This document shows positions 21,914 to 30,521 of a stretch of DNA of 64,000 nt, piece after piece. The position numbers and the translations under genes were made by a program. The stretch is from contig NZ_CP016948.1 of NCBI RefSeq assembly GCF_001642805.2, positions 3,162,001-3,226,000 on the forward strand. The letters run 5' to 3'. The DNA is from Serratia surfactantfaciens (GTDB lineage: Bacteria; Pseudomonadota; Gammaproteobacteria; Enterobacterales; Enterobacteriaceae). The stretch's first letter is position 1. Each line of letters opens with the position of its first letter. The notes under the pieces were generated by a model that worked only from the letters and a program-made list of their open reading frames with translations, searched no databases and was not told the origin of the DNA.

Positions 21914-22177
21914 CTATTCGTCCTCTGAGAATGGATCGCGGTCTGCAACCCCTTGCTGACGATCTTCCGCGCCAAGAAACTCTTGCGGCACAGGCGTTTG
22001 GGCGATAATGCTCAGCAGCGGCGCCCAGCTGTCCGGCTTTGCTGGATATTTGGATAAAATCACGTTGCCCTCCCGATCGCGACGGATATAGACACGATCC
22101 GTATCAAATTCAAACTCCACCGGTAACCTCACCGCCTGATTTCTGCCGTTTTTAAACAGCTTTGCGATTCTTTCCAT
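21914..22177 (-). CDS. vapB: VapB-family antitoxin (AbrB/SpoVT-type)
   Basis: An 87-residue antitoxin. Residues 1-45 form a swapped-hairpin AbrB-like DNA-binding domain (AKLFKNGRNQAVRLPVEF, then an RDREGNVILSK turn) as in VagC/VapB proteins. The C-terminal half, rich in Pro and acidic residues and ending in DPFSEDE, should wrap the toxin's active site. The start at 22177 has GGAGGTG upstream, clearly better than the in-frame ATG at 22207. The VapBC complex normally represses its own promoter, which must lie in the gap to the right. Confidence 0.88.
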   Translation of the reverse strand: MERIAKLFKNGRNQAVRLPVEFEFDTDRVYIRRDREGNVILSKYPAKPDSWAPLLSIIAQTPVPQEFLGAEDRQQGVADRDPFSEDE

Positions 22178-22262
22178 CTCGACACCTCCACAGCTGGCAT
22201 AGGCCAAAGCATATGCCTGTAGCGTGTCGATGCCAAGATGTATCGCTCATTTTTCATCCACA

Positions 22263-22430
22263 TTGACGAAACGGCCAAACACTAACGCACAATTTCACGG
22301 GTTGAAACCCTGTTCCCCTCGTTATGCGGTGCACTGCGCAATCACCGCGCCTTTCCTTAGCTTCCCGTGCGGCGGCGGGCTCACCGAATGAAAACTCCGC
22401 GCCGGCGCAAAAAAATTGCGCATTTTTTCG
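22263..22430 (+). ncRNA. Possible small RNA in the vapB-yegP gap
   Basis: The gap between vapB and yegP has no credible gene, yet on the plus strand it holds a small hairpin (GGGTTGAAACCC, 22299-22310), a second hairpin (GCGGTG pairing with CACCGC, 22326-22348) and a terminator-like stem with T-run (22405-22429). A TTGACG hexamer at 22263-22268 could be a -35 element, but no convincing -10 follows, so the 5' end is a guess. I do not recognise a known RNA family. The order of hairpins followed by an intrinsic terminator is the usual shape of a trans-acting RNA. Confidence 0.35.
22405..22429 (+). terminator. Orphan intrinsic terminator upstream of yegP
   Basis: GCGCAA and TTGCGC form a six-base-pair stem followed by ATTTTTTC. 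The nearest plus-strand gene upstream, baeR, ends almost 900 bases earlier with the minus-strand vapBC pair in between, so this terminator must serve an unannotated plus-strand transcript or block read-through. Confidence 0.6.
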
Positions 22431-22515
22431 ACTAAGCTGCGGTGAGGTTTAGCCGCCGATTTTCAAGCGATTGGCTACACTTACATCACGAATCGGAACC
22501 TACAGGAGAAGAACC

Positions 22516-22854
22516 ATGGCAATCGGTCATTACGAGCTGAAAAAAGCAAAGAACGGACAGTACCACTTCAACCTGAAAGCCAGTAACGGCGAGATCATTC
22601 TGGCCAGCGAGATGTACGCCAGCAAAGCGTCAGCGGAGAACGGCATCGCCTCGGTGCAGACCAATTCGCCGCACGAAGCGCAGTTTGAACTGAAGCACAG
22701 CACCAGCAATCAACCCTATTTTGTGCTGAAGGCCAAGAACCATCAGGTGATCGGCGTCAGCGAAATGTACAGCTCCGAAAGCGCGGCCAAAAACGGTATC
22801 CAGTCGGTGATAAAAAACGGCCCGACCACCGATATCCGCGATTTGAGCGCCTGA
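22516..22854 (+). CDS. yegP: YegP, DUF1508 family
   Basis: A 112-residue protein made of two copies of the roughly 50-residue DUF1508 (UPF0339) unit: residues 5-50 with FNLKASNGEIILASEMYASK and residues 58-103 with FVLKAKNHQVIGVSEMYSSE. Each repeat predicts a short beta-beta-beta-alpha fold. E. coli YegP is 110 residues; its function is unknown. The ATG at 22516 follows AGGAGA at 22504-22509, much better than the upstream in-frame start at 22471. A TACACT -10-like hexamer lies in the upstream gap near 22475, consistent with its own promoter. Confidence 0.88.
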   Translation: MAIGHYELKKAKNGQYHFNLKASNGEIILASEMYASKASAENGIASVQTNSPHEAQFELKHSTSNQPYFVLKAKNHQVIGVSEMYSSESAAKNGIQSVIKNGPTTDIRDLSA

Positions 22855-22900
22855 TCCCTCCGTTTCGCCCGCGCGGTGGCCGCCATCGCGCGTTTTCCGT

Positions 22901-22914
22901 TTGACCGGGATCAA
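22901..22914 (+). promoter_or_regulatory. FNR-like palindrome upstream of trhP
   Basis: TTGACCGGGATCAA matches the FNR consensus TTGATNNNNATCAA at nine of ten fixed positions. It is centred near -69.5 from the start predicted by the TACAAT -10 at 22965-22970. That is close to, but not exactly at, the usual class I spacing. Confidence 0.35.
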
Positions 22915-23033
22915 TCTCCCCTGAATAAATCCGGTTAACTGCTGATTTTTTGCCGCGCCGCCGCTACAATTCCCCGCTTTTACTGCGCCATCAGGTGGCG
23001 CGGTACTGACCTGAAATCAGACCGAGACACACT

Positions 23034-24386
23034 ATGTTTACACCGGAACTTCTCTCCCCTGCCGGAACGCTGAAAAACATGCGTTACGCCTTCGCCTACG
23101 GCGCCGATGCGGTTTACGCCGGCCAGCCGCGCTACAGCCTGCGGGTGCGCAACAACGAATTCAACCACGAGAATCTGGCGCAGGGCATCAACGAAGCGCA
23201 CGCGCTGGGCAAAAAATTCTATGTAGTGGTCAACATCGCCCCGCACAACGCCAAGTTGAAAACCTTCCTGCGCGATCTGAAGCCGGTTATCGATATGGGC
23301 CCGGATGCGCTGATCATGTCCGATCCCGGCCTTATCATGATGGTGCGCGAAGCCTTCCCGCAGATGGACATCCACCTGTCGGTTCAGGCCAACGCCGTTA
23401 ACTGGGCGACGGTGAAATTCTGGAAACAAATGGGCCTGACCCGCGTGATCCTGTCGCGCGAACTGTCGCTGGAGGAGATCGCCGAAATCCGCGCCGAAGT
23501 ACCTGATATGGAGCTGGAGATCTTCGTCCACGGCGCGCTGTGCATGGCCTATTCCGGCCGCTGCCTGCTGTCCGGCTACATCAACAAGCGCGATCCCAAC
23601 CAGGGCACCTGCACCAACGCCTGCCGCTGGCAATACAAGGCGGAAGAAGGCAAAGAGGACGACACCGGCAATATCGTGCACCTGCACGAGCCGATCCCGG
23701 TACAAACCGTTGAGCCGACGCTGGGCATCGGCGCGCCGACCGATAAGGTGTTCATGCTGTCTGAAGCGCAAAAGCCAGGCGAATATATGAGCGCCTTTGA
23801 GGACGAACACGGCACCTACATCATGAACTCCAAGGATCTGCGCGCCATCCAGCACGTGGAGCGTCTAACGCAGCTCGGCGTGCACTCGCTGAAGATTGAA
23901 GGCCGCACCAAGTCCTTCTACTACTGCGCGCGCACCGCCCAGGTCTACCGCCGCGCCATCGACGACGCCGCCGCCGGCAAGCCGTTCGATCCGACCCTGC
24001 TCACCACGCTGGAAGGCCTGGCGCACCGCGGTTACACCGAGGGCTTCCTGCGCCGCCATGTACACGAAGCGCAGCAGAACTACGAATACGGCTCCTCGCT
24101 CTCCGAGCGTCAGCAGTTCGTCGGCGAGTTCACCGGCGTGCGCCGCGAAGGGTGGGCGGAAGTCGACGTGAAGAATAAGTTCTCGCTCGGCGACAGCGTC
24201 GAGATGATGACGCCGGGCGGCAACGTGCTGTTTACGCTCGAAAGCATGCAAAATAAGAAAGGTGAGCCGATTGAAGTGGCGCCGGGCAACGGCCATATCG
24301 TTTATTTGCCGATCCCGCAGGATATCGATCTCAATTATGCTTTGCTGATCCGCAATTTGGCGGAAGAAAATAGCGCCCAGGCATAA
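23034..24386 (+). CDS. trhP: tRNA hydroxylation protein TrhP (U32 peptidase family, YegQ)
   Basis: A 450-residue member of the U32 peptidase family. In E. coli, TrhP (YegQ) is needed for prephenate-dependent 5-hydroxylation of wobble uridine 34 in tRNA, in parallel with the O2-dependent TrhO. The family fold is a TIM-like barrel (LLSPAGTLKNMRYAFAYGAD at the start) with a Cys-rich segment at about residues 165-205 (ALCMAYSGRCLLSGY and GTCTNACRW), which gives the conserved cysteines thought to hold an Fe-S cluster. C-terminal residues 350-450 form the small beta domain. A good -10 (TACAAT, 22965-22970) lies upstream, and a terminator follows the stop. Confidence 0.92.
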   Translation: MFTPELLSPAGTLKNMRYAFAYGADAVYAGQPRYSLRVRNNEFNHENLAQGINEAHALGKKFYVVVNIAPHNAKLKTFLRDLKPVIDMGPDALIMSDPGLIMMVREAFPQMDIHLSVQANAVNWATVKFWKQMGLTRVILSRELSLEEIAEIRAEVPDMELEIFVHGALCMAYSGRCLLSGYINKRDPNQGTCTNACRWQYKAEEGKEDDTGNIVHLHEPIPVQTVEPTLGIGAPTDKVFMLSEAQKPGEYMSAFEDEHGTYIMNSKDLRAIQHVERLTQLGVHSLKIEGRTKSFYYCARTAQVYRRAIDDAAAGKPFDPTLLTTLEGLAHRGYTEGFLRRHVHEAQQNYEYGSSLSERQQFVGEFTGVRREGWAEVDVKNKFSLGDSVEMMTPGGNVLFTLESMQNKKGEPIEVAPGNGHIVYLPIPQDIDLNYALLIRNLAEENSAQA

Positions 24387-24390
24387 AATG

Positions 24391-24417
24391 AATCGCCACC
24401 ATACGGTGGCGATTTTT
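24391..24417 (+). terminator. Rho-independent terminator of trhP
   Basis: AATCGCCACC and GGTGGCGATT form a ten-base-pair stem with a four-base loop, ending in TTTTT, four bases after the trhP stop. Confidence 0.9.
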
Positions 24418-24425
24418 AGCAAATA

Positions 24426-24441
24426 TTAGAATTAGATCACA
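24426..24441 (+). promoter_or_regulatory. CRP site and -10 of cyaR
   Basis: TTAGA-N6-TCACA is a CRP half-palindrome with a perfect right half. Its centre (24433.5) is 41.5 bases upstream of the start predicted from the TACTAT -10 at 24463-24468, the exact class II activation distance. E. coli cyaR is likewise cAMP-CRP dependent. Confidence 0.65.
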
Positions 24442-24474
24442 TCAATATGCTCGCAGCTTGGTTACTATCACGCT

Positions 24475-24563
24475 GCTTAAAACGAACAACGAAAATATTT
24501 GCATAGCAATACTAGGAACCACCTCCTTAGCCGGCCCAATCTCCCTTGGGCTGGCTTTTTCTT
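24475..24563 (+). ncRNA. cyaR: CyaR small regulatory RNA
   Basis: The core GGAACCACCTCCTTAGCC at 24515-24532 and the loop AATCTCCC match the E. coli CyaR (RyeE) Hfq-dependent RNA, and the gene lies directly after trhP (yegQ) as in E. coli. The 3' end is a terminator with AGCCGGCCCAA pairing to TTGGGCTGGCT and a T-rich tail. CyaR blocks translation of ompX, luxS, nadE and yqaE mRNAs in E. coli by pairing with the CCACCUCC seed, which is unchanged here. The 5' third differs from E. coli. The 5' end given is inferred from the -10 element; the 3' end is from the terminator. No coding frame overlaps it. Confidence 0.85.
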
Positions 24564-24853
24564 TGTGGGGCCACTCTATTTTCACCACAGCACCTATTTT
24601 CATTATCTTTTCCCGTTATCCATTTTAATAAGAATAATAACGTCACATCGATATATAAATAACGCTATAGCGATTAATCCCGCCTTCATTAAAATTTTTC
24701 TTGTTGCCCGGTAAAATTCAGATAAATTCGCACCGCTTTCATATTCACGGCGATGCGGGAAATAAGCGGAATTAGCTGAATATTCTGATGGCCTGACGGC
24801 GTCGGCTGGTTTATCTTGGGACCTTCTTGGTTTTCCGCCGGAGGATATCGGCA
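24564..24853. other. AT-rich gap between cyaR and yegS
   Basis: This 290-base stretch is visibly richer in A and T than its surroundings and has no credible gene. It contains a ten-base palindrome CGCTATAGCG near 24663. E. coli has ogrK and yegR in this interval, so it is a known site of gene turnover. The yegS promoter should lie within it. Confidence 0.5.
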
Positions 24854-25759
24854 ATGGCTCACCCCCCACATGCAACAGCCCTGCTTATTATCAACGGCAA
24901 GGGTGCCGGCAACGAAGAATTGCGCCAGGCGGTCAAACGGCTGCGCGCAGAACAGGTGACGCTGCACGTACGCGTCACCTGGGAGCACGGCGACGCCGCG
25001 CGCTACGTCTCGGAGGCCGCTCAGCTTGGCGTCGATACCGTCGTCGCCGGCGGCGGTGACGGCACCATCAACGAGGTGGCCGCCGCACTGGTGCAGTTGC
25101 CGACGCACGGCCGACCCGTGCTGGGCATTCTGCCGCTCGGCACCGCCAACGACTTCGCCATGGCCTGCAATATTCCCCCTTCGCCGGAACAGGCGCTGCA
25201 ACTGGCGATCAAGGGCCGCTCGGTGCCTATCGATCTGGCCAGGGTCAACGGCGAACGCTACTTCATCAACATGGCCACTGGCGGCTTCGGCACCCGCATC
25301 ACCACCGAAACGCCGGAGAAGCTGAAGGCGGCACTGGGCGGCGTTTCCTACTTCGTCCACGGCTTACTGCGCATGGATACGCTGCAGGCCGATCGCTGTG
25401 AAATCCGCGGGCCGGACTTCCGCTGGGCCGGTGAAGCGCTGGTGATCGGCATCGGCAACGGTAAGCAGGCCGGCGGCGGTCAGGAACTGTGCCCCACTGC
25501 GCTGATCAACGACGGCCTGCTGCAGCTGCGTCTGCTGATCGCCGATGAACTGCTGCCGGCGCTGGTCGCCGCCCTGTTCAACGACGAAGAAAGCAACAGC
25601 ATCCTCAGCGCGGCGCTGCCTTGGCTGGAGATCGACGCGCCGCATGAAATCACCTTCAACCTTGACGGCGAGCCGCTCAAAGGCCGCCATTTCCGCATCG
25701 AAGTGTTGCCGCAGGCCATCGAATGCCGCCTGCCGCCTAACTGCGCCCTGCTGGGCTGA
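24854..25759 (+). CDS. yegS: Lipid kinase YegS
   Basis: A 301-residue soluble member of the diacylglycerol kinase catalytic family (E. coli YegS 299). The nucleotide-binding signature [16 protein letters not shown] is at about residues 65-80, and PLGTANDFA follows at about 93-101. E. coli YegS phosphorylates phosphatidylglycerol in vitro with Mg2+ or Mn2+; its physiological role is unclear. The ATG at 24854 follows GGAGG by nine bases and is preferred to the in-frame start at 24827. The gene stands alone between cyaR and fbaB. Confidence 0.92.
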   Translation: MAHPPHATALLIINGKGAGNEELRQAVKRLRAEQVTLHVRVTWEHGDAARYVSEAAQLGVDTVVAGGGDGTINEVAAALVQLPTHGRPVLGILPLGTANDFAMACNIPPSPEQALQLAIKGRSVPIDLARVNGERYFINMATGGFGTRITTETPEKLKAALGGVSYFVHGLLRMDTLQADRCEIRGPDFRWAGEALVIGIGNGKQAGGGQELCPTALINDGLLQLRLLIADELLPALVAALFNDEESNSILSAALPWLEIDAPHEITFNLDGEPLKGRHFRIEVLPQAIECRLPPNCALLG

Positions 25760-26031
25760 TTCTGTCGGGCGCAGCCGCTGCGCCCGATCGCCCTGCAGAA
25801 CACCGAGTGGTTCGAGATCGAATAATCAACCGCTTGGCAAGCCGGGGGCGATCGTCCCCGCGTATTTGGCCGCGCAAATGGCATTTCTTCTCAATCGCAT
25901 CTATTGTTTGTCCTTGCCGGAGCAAGTTCGGTAGCATCGCTTTACAGCTTCAATCACCGCTTTTTTACTGCGCCGGTGGTCAAAAACCCATGCATTGCCG
26001 GTGTATGAAGAAGCTTAATCGGGAGTGAATC

Positions 26032-27081
26032 ATGACTGATATTGTGCAGTTGCTAGGAAAGGAAGCGGAAGATCTGCTGCAACACCGCTGTACCACTATC
26101 CCCGCCGAGAATCTCTACCTGCCGGGCGCCGACTTCGTCGACCGCGTAATGATCGATAACAACCGCCCGAACACGGTGTTGCGTTCGATGCAAACCCTGT
26201 TCAACCACGGCCGCCTGGCCGGCACCGGCTACCTGTCTATCCTGCCGGTCGACCAGGGCATCGAGCACTCTGCCGCCGCGTCGTTCGCCGCCAACCCGCT
26301 GTATTTCGATCCGAAGAATATCGTCGAGCTGGCGATTGAAGCCGGCTGTAACTGCGTCGCCTCCACCTACGGCGTGCTGGCGTCGGTATCGCGCCGCTAC
26401 GCGCACAAGATCCCGTTCCTGGTCAAAATCAACCACAACGAAACGCTGAGCTACCCGACCCAGTACGACCAGACCCTGTACGCCAGCGTCGAGCAGGCGT
26501 TCAACATGGGTGCGGTGGCGGTCGGCGCCACCATTTACTTCGGCTCCGAGCAGTCGCGCCGCCAGATCGAAGAGATCTCTATCGCCTTTGAGCGCGCGCA
26601 TGAGCTGGGCATGGTCACGGTGCTGTGGGCCTATCTGCGTAATCCGGCGTTCAACAAGGACGGCGTGGACTACCACTCCAGCGCCGATCTGACCGGCCAG
26701 GCCAACCACATCGCCGCCACCATCGGCGCCGACATCGTCAAACAGAAAATGGCGGAAAACAACGGCGGCTACCGCGCGGTGAAATTCGGCTATACCGATG
26801 ACCGCGTCTACGACAAGCTGACCACCGATCACCCGATCGATCTGGTGCGCTACCAACTGGCCAACTGCTACATGGGCCGCGCTGGGCTGATCAACTCCGG
26901 CGGCGCCGCCGGTGAGAACGATCTGCAGGAATCGGTGCGCACCGCGGTGATCAACAAACGCGCCGGCGGCATGGGCCTGATCCTGGGGCGCAAGGCGTTC
27001 AAGAAATCGATGAAAGACGGCGTAGCACTGATCAACGCCGTGCAAGACGCCTACCTGGACAAGAAGGTCACCATCGCCTGA
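26032..27081 (+). CDS. fbaB: Class I fructose-bisphosphate aldolase FbaB
   Basis: A 349-residue DhnA-type class I aldolase that splits fructose 1,6-bisphosphate into dihydroxyacetone phosphate and glyceraldehyde 3-phosphate through a Schiff-base lysine; E. coli FbaB (350 residues) serves gluconeogenic growth. The barrel motifs [14 protein letters not shown] (about residue 65) and [13 protein letters not shown] (about 130) are conserved, and the Schiff-base Lys is expected in the later VKFGYTDDR strand region (about 245). The start has a GGGAGTG ribosome site a few bases upstream. The gene stands alone and ends in a strong terminator. Confidence 0.93.
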   Translation: MTDIVQLLGKEAEDLLQHRCTTIPAENLYLPGADFVDRVMIDNNRPNTVLRSMQTLFNHGRLAGTGYLSILPVDQGIEHSAAASFAANPLYFDPKNIVELAIEAGCNCVASTYGVLASVSRRYAHKIPFLVKINHNETLSYPTQYDQTLYASVEQAFNMGAVAVGATIYFGSEQSRRQIEEISIAFERAHELGMVTVLWAYLRNPAFNKDGVDYHSSADLTGQANHIAATIGADIVKQKMAENNGGYRAVKFGYTDDRVYDKLTTDHPIDLVRYQLANCYMGRAGLINSGGAAGENDLQESVRTAVINKRAGGMGLILGRKAFKKSMKDGVALINAVQDAYLDKKVTIA

Positions 27082-27101
27082 TGTGACAGACCACCTGTCC
27101 C

Positions 27102-27126
27102 AAAGCCCGGCTCGCCGGGCTTTTTT
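27102..27126 (+). terminator. Rho-independent terminator of fbaB
   Basis: AAAGCCCGGC and GCCGGGCTTT form a ten-base-pair stem with a two-base loop followed by six T residues, 20 bases after the fbaB stop. Confidence 0.92.
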
Positions 27127-27166
27127 GTGCCCGTCCCCCACTTTTCAAGCCGCATACCTTCTCTTT

Positions 27167-27225
27167 CTTTCACTTTAAACTTTCAAAATAAAATATTTAT
27201 CTTTCAAATTGTGATCTATTTAAAA
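27167..27225 (+). promoter_or_regulatory. srl operon control region: CTTTCA repeats and CRP-like site
   Basis: CTTTCA occurs at 27167, CTTTCAAA at 27180 and CTTTCAAA at 27201; the last two are 21 bases apart, on one face of the helix. DeoR-family repressors often bind direct CTTTC-type repeats, so these are candidate SrlR operators. TGTGA at 27210-27214 with a weak right half (TAAAA) is a possible CRP site, which fits the cAMP dependence of E. coli srl. Confidence 0.4.
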
Positions 27226-27232
27226 CAAATAG

Positions 27233-27865
<633 letters not shown>

Positions 27866-27880
27866 TTCGTGGAGTGCAGC

Positions 27881-28861
27881 ATGAGTGCTTATATCCGTAT
27901 TGAAAAAGGCGCCAGCGGCTGGGGCGGCCCCCTGGAACTGCCGATCGAACCCGGCAAGAAAGTGGTGTACATCACCGCCGGTACCCGGCCTTCCATCGTC
28001 GATCGCCTCAGCGAATTGACCGGCTGGCCGGCCGTCGACGGTTTCAAAGAGGGCGAGCCGCCGGCGGACGAAATCGGCGTGGCGGTGATCGACTGCGGCG
28101 GCACCCTGCGCTGCGGCCTGTACCCGAAACGCCGCATTCCGACGGTCAACATCCACGCCACCGGCCAGTCCGGCCCGCTGGCGCAGTTTATCCTCGAAGA
28201 CATCTATGTCTCCGGCGTGCGCGACCACAACATCAGCCGAATCGAAACGGCGGAAACCCCGCCCGCCGCCGCCGTGGCTGCGCCGCCCAAAGCGCGCGAC
28301 TACGACACCAGCAAGAAGATCACCGAGCAAAGCGACGGGCTGCTGGCGAAGGTCGGCATGGGCATGGGCTCGGTGGTGGCGGTGTTCTTCCAGGCCGGGC
28401 GCGACACCATCGACACCGTGCTGAAGACCATTCTGCCGTTTATGGCGTTCGTCTCGGCGCTGATCGGCATCATCATGGCCTCCGGCCTCGGGGACTTTAT
28501 CGCTCACGGCCTGACGCCGCTGGCCAACAGCCCGATCGGGCTGGTGACGCTGGCGCTGATCTGCTCGTTCCCGCTGCTGTCGCCGTTCCTCGGCCCCGGC
28601 GCGGTCATCGCCCAGGTGATCGGCGTGCTGGTCGGGGTGCAGATCGGCCTCGGCCATATTCCGCCGCAGCTGGCGCTGCCCGCGCTGTTCGCCATCAACG
28701 CGCAGGCCGCCTGCGACTTCATTCCGGTCGGCCTGTCGCTGGCGGAAGCCAAACAGGACACCGTGCGGGTCGGCGTGCCGTCGGTGCTGGTCGGCCGCTT
28801 CCTGACCGGCGCCCCGACGGTGTTGATCGCCTGGGCCGCCTCGGCCTTCATTTATCAATAG
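27881..28861 (+). CDS. srlE: Sorbitol PTS EIIB/EIIC subunit SrlE
   Basis: A 326-residue subunit. Residues 1-150 form the EIIB domain, with the phospho-accepting Cys in [13 protein letters not shown] (about residue 72). Residues 160-326 form the EIIC1 membrane part with helices such as [20 protein letters not shown] and [21 protein letters not shown]. coli SrlE is 319 residues; the extra length is an Ala/Pro-rich linker near residue 130. The start at 27881 follows GGAG; GTG at 27869 is in frame but less likely. It takes phosphate from SrlB and passes it to the sorbitol bound by SrlA/SrlE. Confidence 0.95.
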   Translation: MSAYIRIEKGASGWGGPLELPIEPGKKVVYITAGTRPSIVDRLSELTGWPAVDGFKEGEPPADEIGVAVIDCGGTLRCGLYPKRRIPTVNIHATGQSGPLAQFILEDIYVSGVRDHNISRIETAETPPAAAVAAPPKARDYDTSKKITEQSDGLLAKVGMGMGSVVAVFFQAGRDTIDTVLKTILPFMAFVSALIGIIMASGLGDFIAHGLTPLANSPIGLVTLALICSFPLLSPFLGPGAVIAQVIGVLVGVQIGLGHIPPQLALPALFAINAQAACDFIPVGLSLAEAKQDTVRVGVPSVLVGRFLTGAPTVLIAWAASAFIYQ

Positions 28862-28883
28862 TGTGATTTTCAGGGAGACGTTC

Positions 28884-29246
28884 ATGCACACCATTTTTCA
28901 TACCACCATCACGCAAATCGGCGGCTGCGCCCGCGAGGCGTTGCTGGACAATATGCTGATCACCTTTCGTGAAGGCGCGCCGGCGGACATCGAAGAGTTC
29001 TGCTTTATCCACCGCCACGGCGCGACCGCCGGCGAACTGCAGGTGGGCGGCGTGATGGAGCTGGCGCAGCGGCGCTACGCCATTACCGCCGTCGGCAGCG
29101 TCGCCACGCAGAATCTGCGCGAGCTGGGCCATATCACCGTACGCTTCGACGGCGAAGCCGAAGCCGAATTCCCTGGCTCGATCCACGTATCCGGCCCGAC
29201 GCCGACCGATATCCCGTTGGGCAGCACGCTGTCATTTATCGCATAA
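28884..29246 (+). CDS. srlB: Sorbitol PTS EIIA subunit SrlB
   Basis: A 120-residue cytosolic EIIA component of the glucitol family. The phospho-accepting His lies in FCFIHRHG (about residue 43, first of the two), which receives phosphate from HPr. The later LGHITVRFDGEAEAEFPGS segment matches E. coli SrlB (123 residues). The ATG at 28884 follows GGGAGA; the upstream in-frame GTG at 28863 overlaps the end of srlE and has no ribosome site. It lies in the middle of the operon, 22 bases after srlE and ten before srlD. Confidence 0.94.
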   Translation: MHTIFHTTITQIGGCAREALLDNMLITFREGAPADIEEFCFIHRHGATAGELQVGGVMELAQRRYAITAVGSVATQNLRELGHITVRFDGEAEAEFPGSIHVSGPTPTDIPLGSTLSFIA

Positions 29247-29256
29247 GGAGTAGACC

Positions 29257-30036
29257 ATGTCTGAAGTAGCTGTAGTGATTGGCGGCGGCCAAACGTTAGG
29301 TGCATTTTTGAGCCACGGGCTGGCGCAGGCCGGTTATCGGGTGGCGGTGGCCGATCTGAACGCCGACAACGCCAATCGGGTGGCGCAGCAGATCAACGAA
29401 GAGTACGGCTCAGGCAGCGCCTGCGGTTTTCAGGCCGACGCCACCGACGAGCAGAGCGTGATCGCGCTGGCGGCGGCGGTTGACCGGGCGTTCGGCCAGG
29501 CTAATCTGCTGGTGTACAGCGCCGGCATCGCCAAGGCGGCGCCGATCACCGATTTCCCGCTGGGCGACTTCGATCGCTCGCTGCAGGTGAACCTGGTGGG
29601 CTATTTCCTCTGCGCCCGCGAGTTCTCGCGGCTGATGATCCGCGACGGCATCGCCGGGCGCATCATTCAGATCAATTCTAAATCCGGCAAGGTCGGCAGC
29701 AAGCACAACTCTGGCTACAGCGCCGCCAAGTTCGGCGGCGTGGGGCTGACGCAGTCGCTGGCGCTCGATCTGGCGGAGTACGGCATCACCGTGCATTCGC
29801 TAATGCTCGGCAACCTGCTGAAATCGCCGATGTTCCAGTCGCTGCTGCCACAGTACGCGCAAAAATTGGGCATCGCGCCGGATCAGGTGGAGCAGTACTA
29901 CATCGACAAGGTGCCGCTGAAACGCGGCTGCGACTACCAGGACGTGCTGAACACCCTGCTGTTCTACGCCAGCGATAAGGCCTCTTACTGCACCGGCCAA
30001 TCGATCAACATCACCGGCGGCCAGGTGATGTTCTGA
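29257..30036 (+). CDS. srlD: Sorbitol-6-phosphate 2-dehydrogenase SrlD
   Basis: A 259-residue short-chain dehydrogenase that oxidises sorbitol 6-phosphate to fructose 6-phosphate with NAD+. The nucleotide loop is VIGGGQTLGAFLSHGLA (residues 7-23); the catalytic Ser is in INSKSGKVGSKHNSG, and Tyr and Lys in GYSAAKFG (about residues 153-160). It matches E. coli SrlD in length. The start follows AAGGAG. A GC-rich hairpin after the stop may reduce transcription into the regulatory genes downstream. Confidence 0.95.
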   Translation: MSEVAVVIGGGQTLGAFLSHGLAQAGYRVAVADLNADNANRVAQQINEEYGSGSACGFQADATDEQSVIALAAAVDRAFGQANLLVYSAGIAKAAPITDFPLGDFDRSLQVNLVGYFLCAREFSRLMIRDGIAGRIIQINSKSGKVGSKHNSGYSAAKFGGVGLTQSLALDLAEYGITVHSLMLGNLLKSPMFQSLLPQYAQKLGIAPDQVEQYYIDKVPLKRGCDYQDVLNTLLFYASDKASYCTGQSINITGGQVMF

Positions 30037-30047
30037 CGCCAATCGAC

Positions 30048-30068
30048 GCCCCCTTCAGCAGAGGGGGC
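30048..30068 (+). terminator. Intra-operon hairpin between srlD and srlM
   Basis: GCCCCCT pairs with GGGGGC across the 45-base gap, with no T-run after it. It could protect the 3' end of the srlAEBD message or attenuate expression of srlM, srlR and gutQ. Confidence 0.45.
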
Positions 30069-30081
30069 TAAGGAGAACTCC

Positions 30082-30438
30082 ATGACACAAGCTCTGATCG
30101 CCTTCGCGCTGCTGGCCTGGCTGCTGCAAATCGCCTTCGGCTGGTGGCAACTGCAGCGCTTCAACCGCGCCTTCGACGGCCTGTGCCGGCTGGGCGTCGT
30201 CGGCGTCGGCCGTTCCGGTGGCCGTTTTCGCCCGCGAGTGGTGCTGGCGCTGGCCTTCGACGCCGACCGGCGGGTATGCGGCAGCCTGTTGCTGCGCGGC
30301 CTGACCGTTTTCGCCCGGCCCCGCCCGTTGCCTCGATTGCACGGTTTGCATCAGCAGGATTTACGCCCGGATGTGATCTTCCCCGAGGATCGCGCATGCC
30401 AGTCTGCACTATCGTTAGCGATTGAACCCAAATCGTGA
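30082..30438 (+). CDS. srlM: Transcriptional activator GutM (SrlM)
   Basis: A 118-residue protein close to E. coli GutM (119 residues), reported to activate the sorbitol operon. The N-terminal helix (ALIAFALLAWLLQIAFGWW, residues 4-22) looks membrane-embedded, followed by the conserved LQRFNRAFDGLCRLG and a Gly/Arg-rich loop (GRSGGRFRPRVV). There is no obvious HTH, so how it works is not clear from the sequence. The start follows AAGGAGA. It lies between the transport/catabolic genes and the repressor srlR, so both regulators belong to the operon they control. Confidence 0.9.
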   Translation: MTQALIAFALLAWLLQIAFGWWQLQRFNRAFDGLCRLGVVGVGRSGGRFRPRVVLALAFDADRRVCGSLLLRGLTVFARPRPLPRLHGLHQQDLRPDVIFPEDRACQSALSLAIEPKS

Positions 30439-30475
30439 TATTTTCACATTAAAAGACATTACCTTTCATAGTGAA
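30435..30475 (+). promoter_or_regulatory. Palindromes upstream of srlR
   Basis: Two inverted repeats lie before srlR: GTGA-tattt-TCAC at 30435-30447, which overlaps the srlM stop and has a spacer one base too short for CRP, and TTCA-tag-TGAA at 30465-30475. The second includes the CTTTCA hexamer also seen before srlA, so it may be an SrlR autoregulatory site. Confidence 0.35.
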
Positions 30476-30521
30476 TTATTCAGCGAGAGGAAATGCCCAA
30501 CTCTTGTGAACGGGAATCGCG

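Noticed and set aside
30435..30447. CRP site before srlR
   Set aside because: The halves GTGA and TCAC are five bases apart; CRP needs six.
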